This document shows positions 18,427-26,837 of a stretch of DNA of 64,000 bases, piece by piece. Both the position numbers and the translations under genes were made by a program. The notes under the pieces are model-generated. The model had not been told where the DNA came from, searched no databases, and worked only from the letters and a program-made list of their open reading frames with translations. Position 1 is the first letter of the stretch; every line of letters starts with the position of its first letter. Source of the stretch: Thiocapsa sp. (GTDB taxonomy: Bacteria > Pseudomonadota > Gammaproteobacteria > Chromatiales > Chromatiaceae); the NCBI RefSeq assembly GCF_018399035.1, contig NZ_CP073760.1, forward strand, positions 1,922,001 to 1,986,000. The letters are read 5' to 3'.

Positions 18427-18806
18427 GATGATTCCTTCCGCGATGTCGGCGCAGCATGCCGCGCGTAAATGTGAGCGCCGATTCCGAGTCGCCGCTCCGA
18501 CGGGGCAATCGATCTCGAATCCCGGCTTCGTTTTGTTAAATCTTGACCCAGATCCGAACTTGTGCAAGCTCATCTGGGGCGGGCGATTTAGGGCCGACCA
18601 CCTCCTAACACGCGGCAAGTACTATGATTCAGATCCCGGCGTACAAAGAGGCTGCGGCGATCGAGCGTAGAGTGTCCGAAGCACGTGATCGCTGCGATCG
18701 TCCGGTCGCTAAGATAAGCGAGGAGGAAAGCCCAAGTTTTTGAAAAAGCTGGGGAGAAGGGCTGCCAAGGTGATAGGCTGGACTCGCCGCCTCGGACGGC
18801 AGCCCC
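18427..18806. other. Intergenic region with probable left end of an IS remnant
   Basis: 380 bp without a supported gene. From about 18733 the sequence AGTTTTTGAAAAAGCTGGGG resembles the outer end of an IS4-type element and leads into the transposase fragment at 18807. The part left of it would hold the GT2 promoter (minus strand). Confidence 0.4.
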
Positions 18807-19025
18807 ATGCATCCTAACCAGCCCGCCGCGCAACGGCAACGCGTCCTTGCCCATATCGCCGACACCGATGTCGGCGAGCGGATCCGCGCGCGCGATCACC
18901 TGATCGTACTGACCAAGCCGAAGAAGCGGCCGGACTGGATGACCCGCACGAATACGCGCGAACCCCGGCGAACCTGAGGGTGCGCGAGTTTCAGACCGGC
19001 GGCAAGATCATGGTCACTTTTTTCT
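18807..19025 (+). pseudogene. IS4-type transposase fragment, frameshifted and interrupted
   Basis: Two phases together spell a transposase piece. Frame 1 (from ATG 18807) gives ...LIVLTKPKKRPDWMT. After a frameshift near 18950 the other phase continues DPHEYARTPANLRVREFQTGG and KIMVTFF. The W-M-T..EYA...L.VRE...GGK.MVT pattern is that of IS4-like transposases. Coding stops exactly where an inverted box-B/A composite (19026) begins, and nothing of the catalytic remainder follows it. Family assignment is from memory of such proteins. Confidence 0.5.
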
Positions 19026-19219
19026 TAAACCGCGTCCAGAGCGAGATGCCCACTTTCGAGTGAGTTCGAAGTTTGGTGAATCCACGACCCTTAGCGGGGG
19101 ACGCGGTTTAAAATTTAATTTTTTTTAATACTCTAAACCGCGCCAGCTCCGACAGTCGTCGGAGCTGGCGCGACCGATCCACTCCAACAAATGACGCATA
19201 CCGCACCGGGCGCGGTTTA
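19026..19219 (-). repeat. Composite B-A dispersed element (inverted copy)
   Basis: 194 bp made of box B (19026-19110), a 23-bp AT spacer and box A (19134-19219). Each box is bounded by TAAACCGCG and CGCGGTTTA. On the minus strand it aligns along its whole length with the composite at 24839-25031. It separates a transposase fragment from a methyltransferase fragment. Confidence 0.9.
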
Positions 19220-19221
19220 GC

Positions 19222-19431
19222 GCTACTCTGGTATTTCACTGGCATTTCCGCGACAACGCGCACAAGGCGCTTCATGCCGCGATTGTGACGGCCTACGGTT
19301 GGTCGGACTACGCACCGGACATGCCCGACGATGAGATCCTCGCGCGGTTGCTGGCGCTGAATCTGAAACGATCGGCGGATCTGGAAATCCATCGCGATCG
19401 AACACCGCCGGAACCGGCCGTACTCGCATAA
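19222..19431 (+). pseudogene. C-terminal fragment of a class I DNA methyltransferase (restriction type)
   Basis: An open frame without a start encodes 69 residues, ending RDNAHKALHAAIVTAYGW, then DMPDDEILARLLALNLKR. This is the characteristic end (AYGW...ILxRLLALNLxR) of large Eco57I/type IIL-like or BREX-like DNA methyltransferases. The 5' part is missing and the fragment begins right after the composite element, so a restriction-modification gene once stood here. Confidence 0.6.
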
Positions 19432-19503
19432 ATCCCGCGCCCGGCACGCCGAATGCTTGAATCTCCAGCGAAAGCCTCCTCTATCGGAGGCGAGGAGAAA
19501 CCC

Positions 19504-19893
19504 ATGAACGATCTACACCTCCAAACCCAGACGCAGACCGGGACGACACAGGATCAGGAGCGCGTAAGCCGGCTCCGCGGTGCCTTGACGCAAGCGTCAC
19601 TTCGAAACGAAAACGTCCTATACGCGCGTACCAAAGGCGTCAGCCAGAACAACGGATCGTTCGGATTTCGACCCGGTTATCGCGACGGTGCGAGCGGCGA
19701 GGCGGTACTGTCGCGCTTTGCAAACGGGAACCCGGCGCCTGTGCATCTGCTCGATGGCCTGCCCGAGTCCTGGGTCCTCGAACGCGATCATGAAGGTCAT
19801 GTCACTGCGACCCGCCGGGATATCGTCGCCGGATTCATCCTCGACGGTCGGTTCTACACGCGCGAAGAGGCCATCCGGGCAACCACGCACTGA
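19504..19893 (+). CDS. Hypothetical protein
   Basis: 129 aa, soluble, preceded by GGCGAGGAG seven bases before ATG 19504. The N-terminus is Gln/Thr-rich (LHLQTQTQTGTTQDQ). The rest contains NNGSFGFRPGYRDG and a compact alpha/beta-looking end LPESWVLERDHEGHVTATRR...GFILDGRFYTREEA. No known domain is recognised. It lies directly right of the mobile-element remnants and left of the patatin gene (opposite strand), so it may be accessory. Confidence 0.7.
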   Translation: MNDLHLQTQTQTGTTQDQERVSRLRGALTQASLRNENVLYARTKGVSQNNGSFGFRPGYRDGASGEAVLSRFANGNPAPVHLLDGLPESWVLERDHEGHVTATRRDIVAGFILDGRFYTREEAIRATTH

Positions 19894-20022
19894 GCCCCAC
19901 ACCGCCCCGCCATCCGTTCTCCGCCGCTGCAGGGACGCACCACCGCCCCCATCGCCGAGAGTCGGATCCGCTCGTCGGGTCCTGTGCCGCAGACGCGATG
20001 TCGGAGATCCTCCGGCGCGGGG

Positions 20023-20937
20023 TCAGCGCCCCGCCATCGCCTCCTCCGCGAGCCGGTGACCGAGCTCGATCAGCTCGCGAGCGCGGTGAAACTCGTGCGC
20101 GGCGCAGGCATCGCGCGGGACCTCGATCACCACGTCCGGGCGATAGGCGGCGAGCTTGACCGCCGCAATCGCGTTCTGCATGGTCTCGAAGGAGCGCAGC
20201 GTGAGATCGAACACACCGAGCTGCTCATCGTCGCGCCTTCCCAATGTCTCGCCGATCGCATCGAAGAACTGTCGGATCCGTTCCTGATAGCCCGGATCCA
20301 CCGGGGTCTCCTCGTGCGTCTTGGCCGCCGCGGCGGAATCCCGCATCCGTTCGACAGCCGTCGCCGACGAGGTCTCGGCATTGAGGTTGACCGCCACGGT
20401 CAAGTCCGTAAAGTCCCGAAAGGTCGGGGCGATCGGCACCGGGTTGAGCAGTCCGCCGTCGACCAGCGTCAGGCCGCGATAGGCGTAAGGCGTGAAGATG
20501 CCGGGCACGGCGATCGAGGCACGGATGGCGTCGAAGAGCGGACCCGTCGAGATCCAAACCTCGCGTTGTCGGTCGATGTCGGTTGCGACGGCGGTGTAGC
20601 TGATCGGCAGGTTTTCGATCGCATGATCGCCGACCATCGCGCGCAAGGTCTCGATGATGCGATCGCCCTTGAGCAAACCGGCCCCGCTGAAGGCAAAATC
20701 GACGAACCTCAGGACATCGCCCAGGTTCAGGGCGCAGACCCAACGCTTGTAGGCGTCGAGCTCGCCCGCCGCATAGATGCCGCCGACCAAGGCACCCATG
20801 GAAGCGCCGCTGATGGAGGTGATGCGATAGCCCCGCGCGGTCAGGGACTCGATGATGCCGATATGGGCGAGTCCGCGGGCTCCTCCGCTGCCGAGTGCCA
20901 AGGAAATGGTTTCGCGTTCCTGCTGTTTCGTCGTCAA
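20023..20937 (-). CDS. Patatin-like phospholipase family protein
   Basis: 304 aa with the patatin (RssA/YlbK-type) fold: oxyanion loop LGSGGARGLAHIG, nucleophile elbow GASMG, and catalytic DGG (LVDGGLLNPVPI). These are Ser-Asp dyad acyl hydrolases on lipids; the substrate here is unknown. I place the start at TTG 20937 because GGAGG lies nine bases upstream. The open frame reaches GTG 20994, but that codon has no SD and the added residues look non-coding. It is divergent from phoX. Confidence 0.9.
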   Translation of the reverse strand: MTTKQQERETISLALGSGGARGLAHIGIIESLTARGYRITSISGASMGALVGGIYAAGELDAYKRWVCALNLGDVLRFVDFAFSGAGLLKGDRIIETLRAMVGDHAIENLPISYTAVATDIDRQREVWISTGPLFDAIRASIAVPGIFTPYAYRGLTLVDGGLLNPVPIAPTFRDFTDLTVAVNLNAETSSATAVERMRDSAAAAKTHEETPVDPGYQERIRQFFDAIGETLGRRDDEQLGVFDLTLRSFETMQNAIAAVKLAAYRPDVVIEVPRDACAAHEFHRARELIELGHRLAEEAMAGR

Positions 20938-21208
20938 CCGCTGCGTCCTCCATCGAATCGAATCTGCCCGGTCGGCAAGCGTATCGCAAAGCACAACACG
21001 GGATCGTCATGCCGTGAGCGTATCCTGGCGCGACCGGACGGGGCATGAGAATCGGGCGCCGTCCACGACCCCGACCGAGACACCTCGGGAACCCGCGTGC
21101 CCGTGCGCGAGACATGTCGTCCCGAGCCAGTGTCCCCTCGCCTCGCAGGAGGGTCAGGGGGGCAGGAACGATTACCGACCCGACGACAGCGAGGGCGTCA
21201 GAACCACC

Positions 21209-23239
21209 ATGTCGAGCATCGATCAGCGCTATTCATGTCCAGCCGAGGCCCACGAGGCGTCGGACGATCGCCCCCTCAACCCAAGCGCCGCGGCCACGCT
21301 CGGCGACATCATCCAGGCCCGCTTCAGCCGGCGCGACCTGTTGCGCGGCGCCCTCGCCGCGAGCACGCTCGGCGGTCTCGCGGCCGGCCCCCTGGCGCTC
21401 CTCGCCGACACCCTCACGGCGCCGGAAGGCGAGCGCGAGGCCACAACGACCCGTTTCGATTTCGAGGAGATCGCCCACGGTGTCGACGAGACCCATCATG
21501 TGGCACCCGGCTATCGCGCCGAGATCCTGATCCGCTGGGGTGATCCGCTCCTGCCGGGCGCACCGACCTTCGACCCCGAGCGTCAAAGCGCTGCCGCGCA
21601 GACCCGGCAGTTCGGCTACAACAACGACTATGTCGGCTATGTGCCCTTGCCGCTCGGATCGAAGGGCTCCGAGCACGGCCTGCTGTGCGTCAATCACGAG
21701 TACACCAACGCCGAGGTGATGTTCCCGAGTGCAAGCGAGCCGACCCGGGAGCGCGTCGAGATCGAGATGGCCTGCAACGGCGGATCCATCCTCGAGATCC
21801 GCAAGGACGCCGGGCGCTGGTCGGTCGTCCCGGACAGCGCTTACGCCCGCCGGATCACCGCGCTCGACACCGAGATCGGCGTCGCCGGGCCGGCCGCCGG
21901 GCATGACCGCATGAAGACCGCCGCCGATCCGAGCGGAACCCGGGTGATCGGCACGCTCAACAACTGCGCCGGGGGCATCACCCCTTGGGGCACCTACTTG
22001 ATGGCCGAGGAGAATTTCCACGGCTATTTCTCGGGCAATCTCGATCGGCATCCGGACGCGACCGTCGCGGACGGCTTCGCAGAGCATCCGGAGCAACGCA
22101 ACTACGGACGCTACGGCGTGCCTGCCGGCCACTTCGCGTGGGGCCGGTTCCACAAGCGTTTCGACGTCAACGCGGAGCCGAACGAGGCAAACCGCTTCGG
22201 CTGGATCGTCGAGGTCGACCCGCTCGACCCGGCCTCCATGCCGATCAAGCGCACCGCGCTCGGGCGGTTCAAGCATGAGGGCGCCGAGTCCATCGTCAAC
22301 GCCGATGGCCGTCTCGTACTCTACTCGGGCGACGATCAGCGCTTCGAGTATCTCTATCGTTTCGTCACCGCCGGCAAGGTCGACCCGAGCCATCGCGCGG
22401 CGAACCGCGATCTGTTGGACGCGGGTACGCTCTCGGTTGCGCGCTTCGAGGCGGACGGCACGCTCGTCTGGCTCCCGCTCATCTTCGGCCGACCCGGTCT
22501 GACCCCGGAGAACGGCTTCCACTCGCAAGCCGACGTCCTGATCGAGACCCGTCGCGCCGCGGACCTGCTCGGGGCGACGCCGATGGACCGACCCGAGGAC
22601 GTGGAGCCGAATCCGCACAACGGCCGCGTTTATGTGATGCTCACCAACAACAAGGAGCGTACCGCCGAGCAGATCGACCCGGCGAATCCGCGCGCCGCCA
22701 ACCTGTGGGGTCATCTCCTGGAGCTGATCCCGCCCGCCGGCGATCATGCGGCGGAGCGTTTCGGCTGGGAGGTTCTGGTGAAGGCCGGCAATCCGCGCGA
22801 CCCGGCAACCGCTGCACTCTGGAACCCGGCGACCGGCGAGAACGGCTGGTTTGCCTGCCCCGACAACTGTGCAGTGGACCATCAGGGCCGACTCTGGGTC
22901 GCGACCGATCAGGGTAAGGCCTGGCACGGCGCATCCGGCAGCGCCGACGGGCTTTGGGCGCTGGAAACCGAGGGCAGCGGACGCGGCACCGGGCGCATGT
23001 TCTTCCGGGTACCGGTCGGTGCCGAGCTCTGCGGACCCTGCTTCACCCCGGACGGACACACGCTCTTTCTGGCCGTGCAGCACCCGGCCACCGACGGCAC
23101 GCTCGACTATCCGGGCTTCGAGCGCCCCTCGACCTTCGAAGACCCCGCCACCCGTTGGCCGGACTTCGATCCCAAGCTGCCGCCCCGCCCTTCGGTCGTG
23201 GTCGTCACCAAGGAGGACGGCGGACCGATCGGAGGCTGA
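21209..23239 (+). CDS. PhoX-family phosphatase with Tat signal
   Basis: 676 aa. The twin-arginine motif SRRDLL (40-45) and hydrophobic stretch [19 protein letters not shown] mark Tat export of a folded metalloprotein. The body is the PhoX (DUF839) beta-propeller: ITPWGTYLMAEENFHGYF, GRFKHEGAESIVNADGRLVLYSGDD, PEDVEPNP, TLFLAVQHP. Characterised PhoX enzymes are Ca/Fe-dependent alkaline phosphatases that release phosphate from esters in the periplasm or medium. No Pho box was found in the 270 bp upstream. The ATG has only a distant GAGGG, so translation initiation may be weak or the start slightly different. Confidence 0.93.
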   Translation: MSSIDQRYSCPAEAHEASDDRPLNPSAAATLGDIIQARFSRRDLLRGALAASTLGGLAAGPLALLADTLTAPEGEREATTTRFDFEEIAHGVDETHHVAPGYRAEILIRWGDPLLPGAPTFDPERQSAAAQTRQFGYNNDYVGYVPLPLGSKGSEHGLLCVNHEYTNAEVMFPSASEPTRERVEIEMACNGGSILEIRKDAGRWSVVPDSAYARRITALDTEIGVAGPAAGHDRMKTAADPSGTRVIGTLNNCAGGITPWGTYLMAEENFHGYFSGNLDRHPDATVADGFAEHPEQRNYGRYGVPAGHFAWGRFHKRFDVNAEPNEANRFGWIVEVDPLDPASMPIKRTALGRFKHEGAESIVNADGRLVLYSGDDQRFEYLYRFVTAGKVDPSHRAANRDLLDAGTLSVARFEADGTLVWLPLIFGRPGLTPENGFHSQADVLIETRRAADLLGATPMDRPEDVEPNPHNGRVYVMLTNNKERTAEQIDPANPRAANLWGHLLELIPPAGDHAAERFGWEVLVKAGNPRDPATAALWNPATGENGWFACPDNCAVDHQGRLWVATDQGKAWHGASGSADGLWALETEGSGRGTGRMFFRVPVGAELCGPCFTPDGHTLFLAVQHPATDGTLDYPGFERPSTFEDPATRWPDFDPKLPPRPSVVVVTKEDGGPIGG

Positions 23240-23313
23240 GTCGATCGGTATAGCCGGGCGGACGGGCTTGCCGCCGACCAGTCGACGTCGGCACCCTGGC
23301 TCCAGCGCGAGTC

Positions 23314-23362
23314 GTTGTCGTTGTCGAACTCGAAACTCGATTACGACAACGACAACGACAAC
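23314..23362. repeat. GTTGTC/GACAAC hairpin, locus 1
   Basis: Two GTTGTC units (23314-23325), a 19-bp loop, then three GACAAC units (23345-23362). It lies downstream of phoX and shares CGATTACGACAACGACAACG with the 29.2-kb locus. It could act as a terminator-like structure. Confidence 0.8.
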
Positions 23363-23385
23363 GAAAGTGTTCTCGTCGAATTGCT

Positions 23386-23652
23386 TCACTTCATTTTTGA
23401 ACCGTCCCTCATCAGAGCAGGAGCCGCGCTTCGACGGACATAATGCATGACGGCACAGGCCGCCACGCCGCGCTTGAGAAAGAGGTTCACCGAGTCGTAC
23501 TGCGGGATGCTGATGGGCTCGATGTCATGCGCGGCGAAGAAGGCATCGAAGTCGAAGCGGATCCGCGGCGATGGATCACGCTGCGTCGACAGCGCCCGCG
23601 ACCCGTGCGTGCGCGACCGCGGCTGCCCGGTCGGCGAGTCGGCCTTCATCAT
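23386..23652 (-). pseudogene. Fragment resembling an NMT1/THI5-type ABC substrate-binding protein
   Basis: 88-codon frame whose ATG overlaps the stop of the AI-2E-type gene (ATGA), so it could be translated by coupling. The middle part FDFDAFFAAHDIEPISIPQ, then YDSVNLFLKRGVAACAVM, resembles the segment of NMT1-like periplasmic binding proteins that ends ...SAMYYNEYH. Here homology breaks off at MHY and is followed by an unrelated basic tail. I read it as a decayed piece of a transporter gene; the family call is tentative. Confidence 0.4.
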
Positions 23653-24827
23653 GAGACCCGATCATTGCGGTCCGACGGATCGGGGGACGGGTCGGGCGGC
23701 CCGTCGGGCGAGTCGGGTTCGGGGCGCGCCTTCGGTGCCTCGGCGACGGGGCCGAGATCCGCCAGAACCACATCGACATCCGGCAGAAAATCGGCAAACT
23801 CGACCCCGTACACCTCCCAGATCGAGATGAAGAGCGAGGCGATCAGCGGCCCGATGAAGAGCCCGTTGAAGCCGAACATCACGATGCCGCCGAGCGTGCT
23901 CAGAAAGATCATGAGCTCGTGCATCTTGGTGTCGCGTCCCACCAGGATGGGTCGTAGAACGTTGTCGAGGCTGCCGACGACCAGGGCACAGAAGACGGCC
24001 AAGCCGATCGCGCTTCCCGTCTGGCCCTGCACGGCGAGGATGATGCACGCCGGCACCCAGACGAGCGCCGAACCGACCGCCGGGATGATGGACAAGACCA
24101 CCATGACGGTGCCCCAGAACACCGCGTTCTCGATCCCGGCAATGGCGAAGGCGATGCCGGCGAGTCCGCCCTGCAGGATCCCGATCAGGAGGGTTCCCTT
24201 CAGCGTGGCACGGGTCACGGAGGTGAACTTCTGCAGCAGGACCCGCTCGTCGGCGCTCTTCATCGGCAAGTAGTAGAGGATCTTGTTGACCAGCTTGTGG
24301 CCGTCGATCTGCAGGAAATACATGCTGTAGAGCATCACGAAGGCCATGAAGAAGAAGTTCAGCGTGCCCACCGTGAGCGACGAGAGCCCCCCGACGACGA
24401 ACTTGCTGGCGAAGGTTGCGGCCTCGCCGGCACGCTCGATCAGGAGCGAGCGCAGCGGCAGCAGATCCTCGTAGAAGGGCAAGCGACGCATGCCTTCCAG
24501 GAAGGCATCCGGATCGGCGAGGCGCTCCTTGAGCCAGGGCACGAAGGTCTGGGTGACATCGAGCGCCTGCCCCACCACGACCGCGACCAGCAACGCAAGC
24601 GGGATCAGGACGACCACAGCCACCGCCAGGAGTGTGGCGAGCGATGCCAGGCTCTCACTGCCCCGCAGACGCGGCTGCAGCCACAGGAACAGGGGGCGCG
24701 CCATCGCACTGAAGAGCCCGGCGAGAAAGAGCGCCATCAGGAACTGCTGGATCATCGCGAGGAAGAGCGCGGAGATCCCGAGCGCCATCAGGATGACGAT
24801 CCACTTATTCACAACATCTTGATTCAT
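23649..24827 (-). CDS. AI-2E family (PerM-like) membrane transporter
   Basis: About 392 aa with 7-8 transmembrane helices in the usual AI-2E arrangement. There is an N-terminal pair (IVILMALGISALFLAMIQQF), a soluble middle, GTLLIGILQGGLAGIAFAI, and the conserved SIIPAVGSALVWVPACIIL with DNVLRPILVG. The family name derives from TqsA; most members have unproved substrates, and Na+/H+ antiport has been reported for some. The acidic Pro-rich tail (PDSPDGPPDPSPDPSD) is unusual. No SD precedes ATG 24827 (or GTG 24836), and a box-A element starts 12 bp upstream, so the native leader may have been replaced. Confidence 0.88.
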   Translation of the reverse strand: MNQDVVNKWIVILMALGISALFLAMIQQFLMALFLAGLFSAMARPLFLWLQPRLRGSESLASLATLLAVAVVVLIPLALLVAVVVGQALDVTQTFVPWLKERLADPDAFLEGMRRLPFYEDLLPLRSLLIERAGEAATFASKFVVGGLSSLTVGTLNFFFMAFVMLYSMYFLQIDGHKLVNKILYYLPMKSADERVLLQKFTSVTRATLKGTLLIGILQGGLAGIAFAIAGIENAVFWGTVMVVLSIIPAVGSALVWVPACIILAVQGQTGSAIGLAVFCALVVGSLDNVLRPILVGRDTKMHELMIFLSTLGGIVMFGFNGLFIGPLIASLFISIWEVYGVEFADFLPDVDVVLADLGPVAEAPKARPEPDSPDGPPDPSPDPSDRNDRVS

Positions 24828-24838
24828 AAAACTCACGT

Positions 24839-25031
24839 TAAACCGCGCCCAGCGCGGTATGCGATGTTTTTGGATGGGATCGGCCCCGGCGGATTTCAGA
24901 ACCGCTGGAGCCGGCGCGGTTTAAAGTATTAAAAAATATAAAATTTTAAACCGCGTCCCCCGCTAAAGGTCGTGGATTCACGAAACTTCGAACTCACTCG
25001 AAAGTTAGCATCTCGCTCTGGACGCGGTTTA
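24839..25031 (+). repeat. Composite A-B dispersed element
   Basis: Box A (24839-24923), AT-rich spacer (AAGTATTAAAAAATATAAAA..) and box B (24947-25031), each with TAAACCGCG/CGCGGTTTA ends. It is collinear with the inverted composite at 19026-19219. Confidence 0.92.
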
Positions 25032-25067
25032 GGTCGATCGGGAAGAGGTTCGGGACGGACGACGCGA

Positions 25068-25718
25068 CTATCGTAGCGTGAGTCGATGATCGTTTGGCGG
25101 ACCAAGCGAAGGATAGAGGTCAGGCCAGGGCGGTGGCAGCATCGGCGGTGTCGACCCCCATTGCGGCGGCGGCTCGAAGAGCCGGGGATCGGTCAAACCG
25201 CGCGGTCCCCGAGGGTCACGCGGCGGGCGCCGGGTATCGGGTGCGCTCCTCGACGGCTCGGTCGGACGGAATCGATAGGGTGTTTCCCCCCACTCCGAGG
25301 TAAAGCCCTGCGGGAGTCGGTCGTCGCGACGGAAGACCGGGTCGCCGAGACCGCGATCCCGTTCGCCGAACCCATCCGCCGATCGGTCCTCGGGGGTTGC
25401 GGCCCAGCCGCCGAAACGGCTCGCCTCGCGCTCTTCGAGCGGGCGAAAGCGATAGCCGTCGATCGCCGATCCTCCTTCGCGCAGCGACCCGTACCGAAAC
25501 GATCGCTCGTCCCGCCACACCGGCGGCGAAGTCGGCGTATCCGGTACAGTGAAGATTCGCGGACGATCCGGCGGGCGTGTCGTCGGAGGGGGCGAATCGA
25601 CAACAGGTTCCCCATAACGGCCCGGAACGCCCAAGACAAGGAGGATCGCCGTGGTCGCGAGGAAGATCGCAAGGAAGATCGCTGCCACGATGACGACGAG
25701 ATCGAATCGTTGATTCAT
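25068..25718 (-). CDS. Membrane-anchored Pro/Arg-rich protein, unknown function
   Basis: 216 aa. One N-terminal transmembrane helix (about 7-31, LVVIVAAIFLAIFLATTAILLVLG) is followed by a low-complexity, mostly disordered region rich in Pro, Arg, Asp and aromatic residues, ending PPPWPDLYPSLGPPNDHRLTLR. The topology suggests an anchored periplasmic extension. ATG 25718 with GTG three bases before; AGGTG and GGGAGG lie just upstream. The opposite strand is also open (25086-25724) but is Arg-rich shadow sequence without an SD. It is divergent from hisG. Confidence 0.65.
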   Translation of the reverse strand: MNQRFDLVVIVAAIFLAIFLATTAILLVLGVPGRYGEPVVDSPPPTTRPPDRPRIFTVPDTPTSPPVWRDERSFRYGSLREGGSAIDGYRFRPLEEREASRFGGWAATPEDRSADGFGERDRGLGDPVFRRDDRLPQGFTSEWGETPYRFRPTEPSRSAPDTRRPPRDPRGPRGLTDPRLFEPPPQWGSTPPMLPPPWPDLYPSLGPPNDHRLTLR

Positions 25719-25925
25719 CACTGAACACCTGCCTCCCGATCAGCACGAAGGCCGAGGCCGCGCGATGCCGGATCGCGCGGCCTTCCTAAAGAGCGACGTC
25801 CCGACCTTTGCGAAAAACCCACGTGCGCTCGGTATAGGCCGTCGCTGCGGAATACGCAAGCACTCGCGATGTTTGATTCGGCGCATAATAGCGGGTCCGC
25901 ACTGAAGCCATCGACCGGAGTCCGC

Positions 25926-26798
25926 ATGCCCCTATTGAAGCTCGGCATCCCGAAGGGAAGCTTGGAAGAAGCCACCATCGAGCTGTTCGCCCAAGCCGGC
26001 TGGAACATCACGGCGCACGCGCGCAATTACTACCCCGACATCGACGACCCGGATATCCGCTGCGCCCTGATCCGCGCCCAGGAGATGGCCCCCTACGTCG
26101 AGCGCGGCGCGCTGGATCTCGGGCTGACCGGCCTGGATTGGATCCTGGAATCGCAAGCCGAGGTCGAGCAGATCTGCACCCTCACCTACTCCAAGGCATC
26201 CAATCGCCCGAGTCGCTGGGTCCTGGTGGTGCCTCAGGACTCGCCGATCCAGCGGGTCGAGGACCTGGCCGGGAAGAAGATCGCCACCGAACTGGTCGGC
26301 TTCACCACGCGCTATCTCGCCGAGCGCGGGATCGAAGCCGCCGTCGAGTTCTCCTGGGGCGCCACCGAGGCCAAGGTGGTCGAGGGGCTGGTCGACGCCG
26401 TGGTGGAGATCACCGAGACGGGCAGTACCATTCGCGCCCACGGGTTGCGCATCGTCGAGGATCTGCTGATCACCGAGACGCACCTCATCGCCAACCCCCA
26501 AGCCATGCAGGATCCCGCACGGCGGGCCAAGATCGAGCAGATCGCCTTGATGCTCCAAGCGGCCCTGCGGGCTCGCCACAAGGTCGCGCTCAAGTGCAAC
26601 GTGCCGGCCGAGTGCCTGGACGCCGTGGTCGCACTGCTGCCGAGTCTGCACGCCCCGACGGTCAGCCATCTTTACGACCGTCAATGGCTGGCGCTCGAGA
26701 CCATCGTCGATGCCGCCTCGGTGCGGGACCTCGTCCCGAAGCTCAGCGCGGCAGGTGCACAGGGGATCCTCGAATACAGGCTGAACAAGATGGTCTGA
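25926..26798 (+). CDS. hisG: ATP phosphoribosyltransferase, long form (HisG)
   Basis: 290-aa first enzyme of histidine biosynthesis (ATP + PRPP to N1-phosphoribosyl-ATP). It has the periplasmic-binding-protein-like catalytic core (LGIPKGSLEEATIELFAQAG, ELVGFTTRYLAERG, and the PRPP loop VVEITETGSTIRAHGL) plus the C-terminal ACT-like domain (about 215-290) typical of the long form that works without HisZ and is inhibited by histidine. The start is ATG 25926 with GGAG six bases upstream. It is not next to other his genes here. Confidence 0.96.
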   Translation: MPLLKLGIPKGSLEEATIELFAQAGWNITAHARNYYPDIDDPDIRCALIRAQEMAPYVERGALDLGLTGLDWILESQAEVEQICTLTYSKASNRPSRWVLVVPQDSPIQRVEDLAGKKIATELVGFTTRYLAERGIEAAVEFSWGATEAKVVEGLVDAVVEITETGSTIRAHGLRIVEDLLITETHLIANPQAMQDPARRAKIEQIALMLQAALRARHKVALKCNVPAECLDAVVALLPSLHAPTVSHLYDRQWLALETIVDAASVRDLVPKLSAAGAQGILEYRLNKMV

Positions 26799-26837
26799 GG
26801 CATTGGTCGGGCAGCACTGAACCTGCCGGGGCCGGGG

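Noticed and set aside
21233..23389. 718-codon minus-strand frame opposite phoX
   Set aside because: Shadow of a high-GC gene; it extends into the GTTGTC hairpin and has no family features.
25086..25724. 212-codon plus-strand frame opposite the Pro-rich membrane protein
   Set aside because: No SD, extreme Arg content; the minus-strand frame has a clean transmembrane helix and ribosome site. The choice is not beyond doubt.
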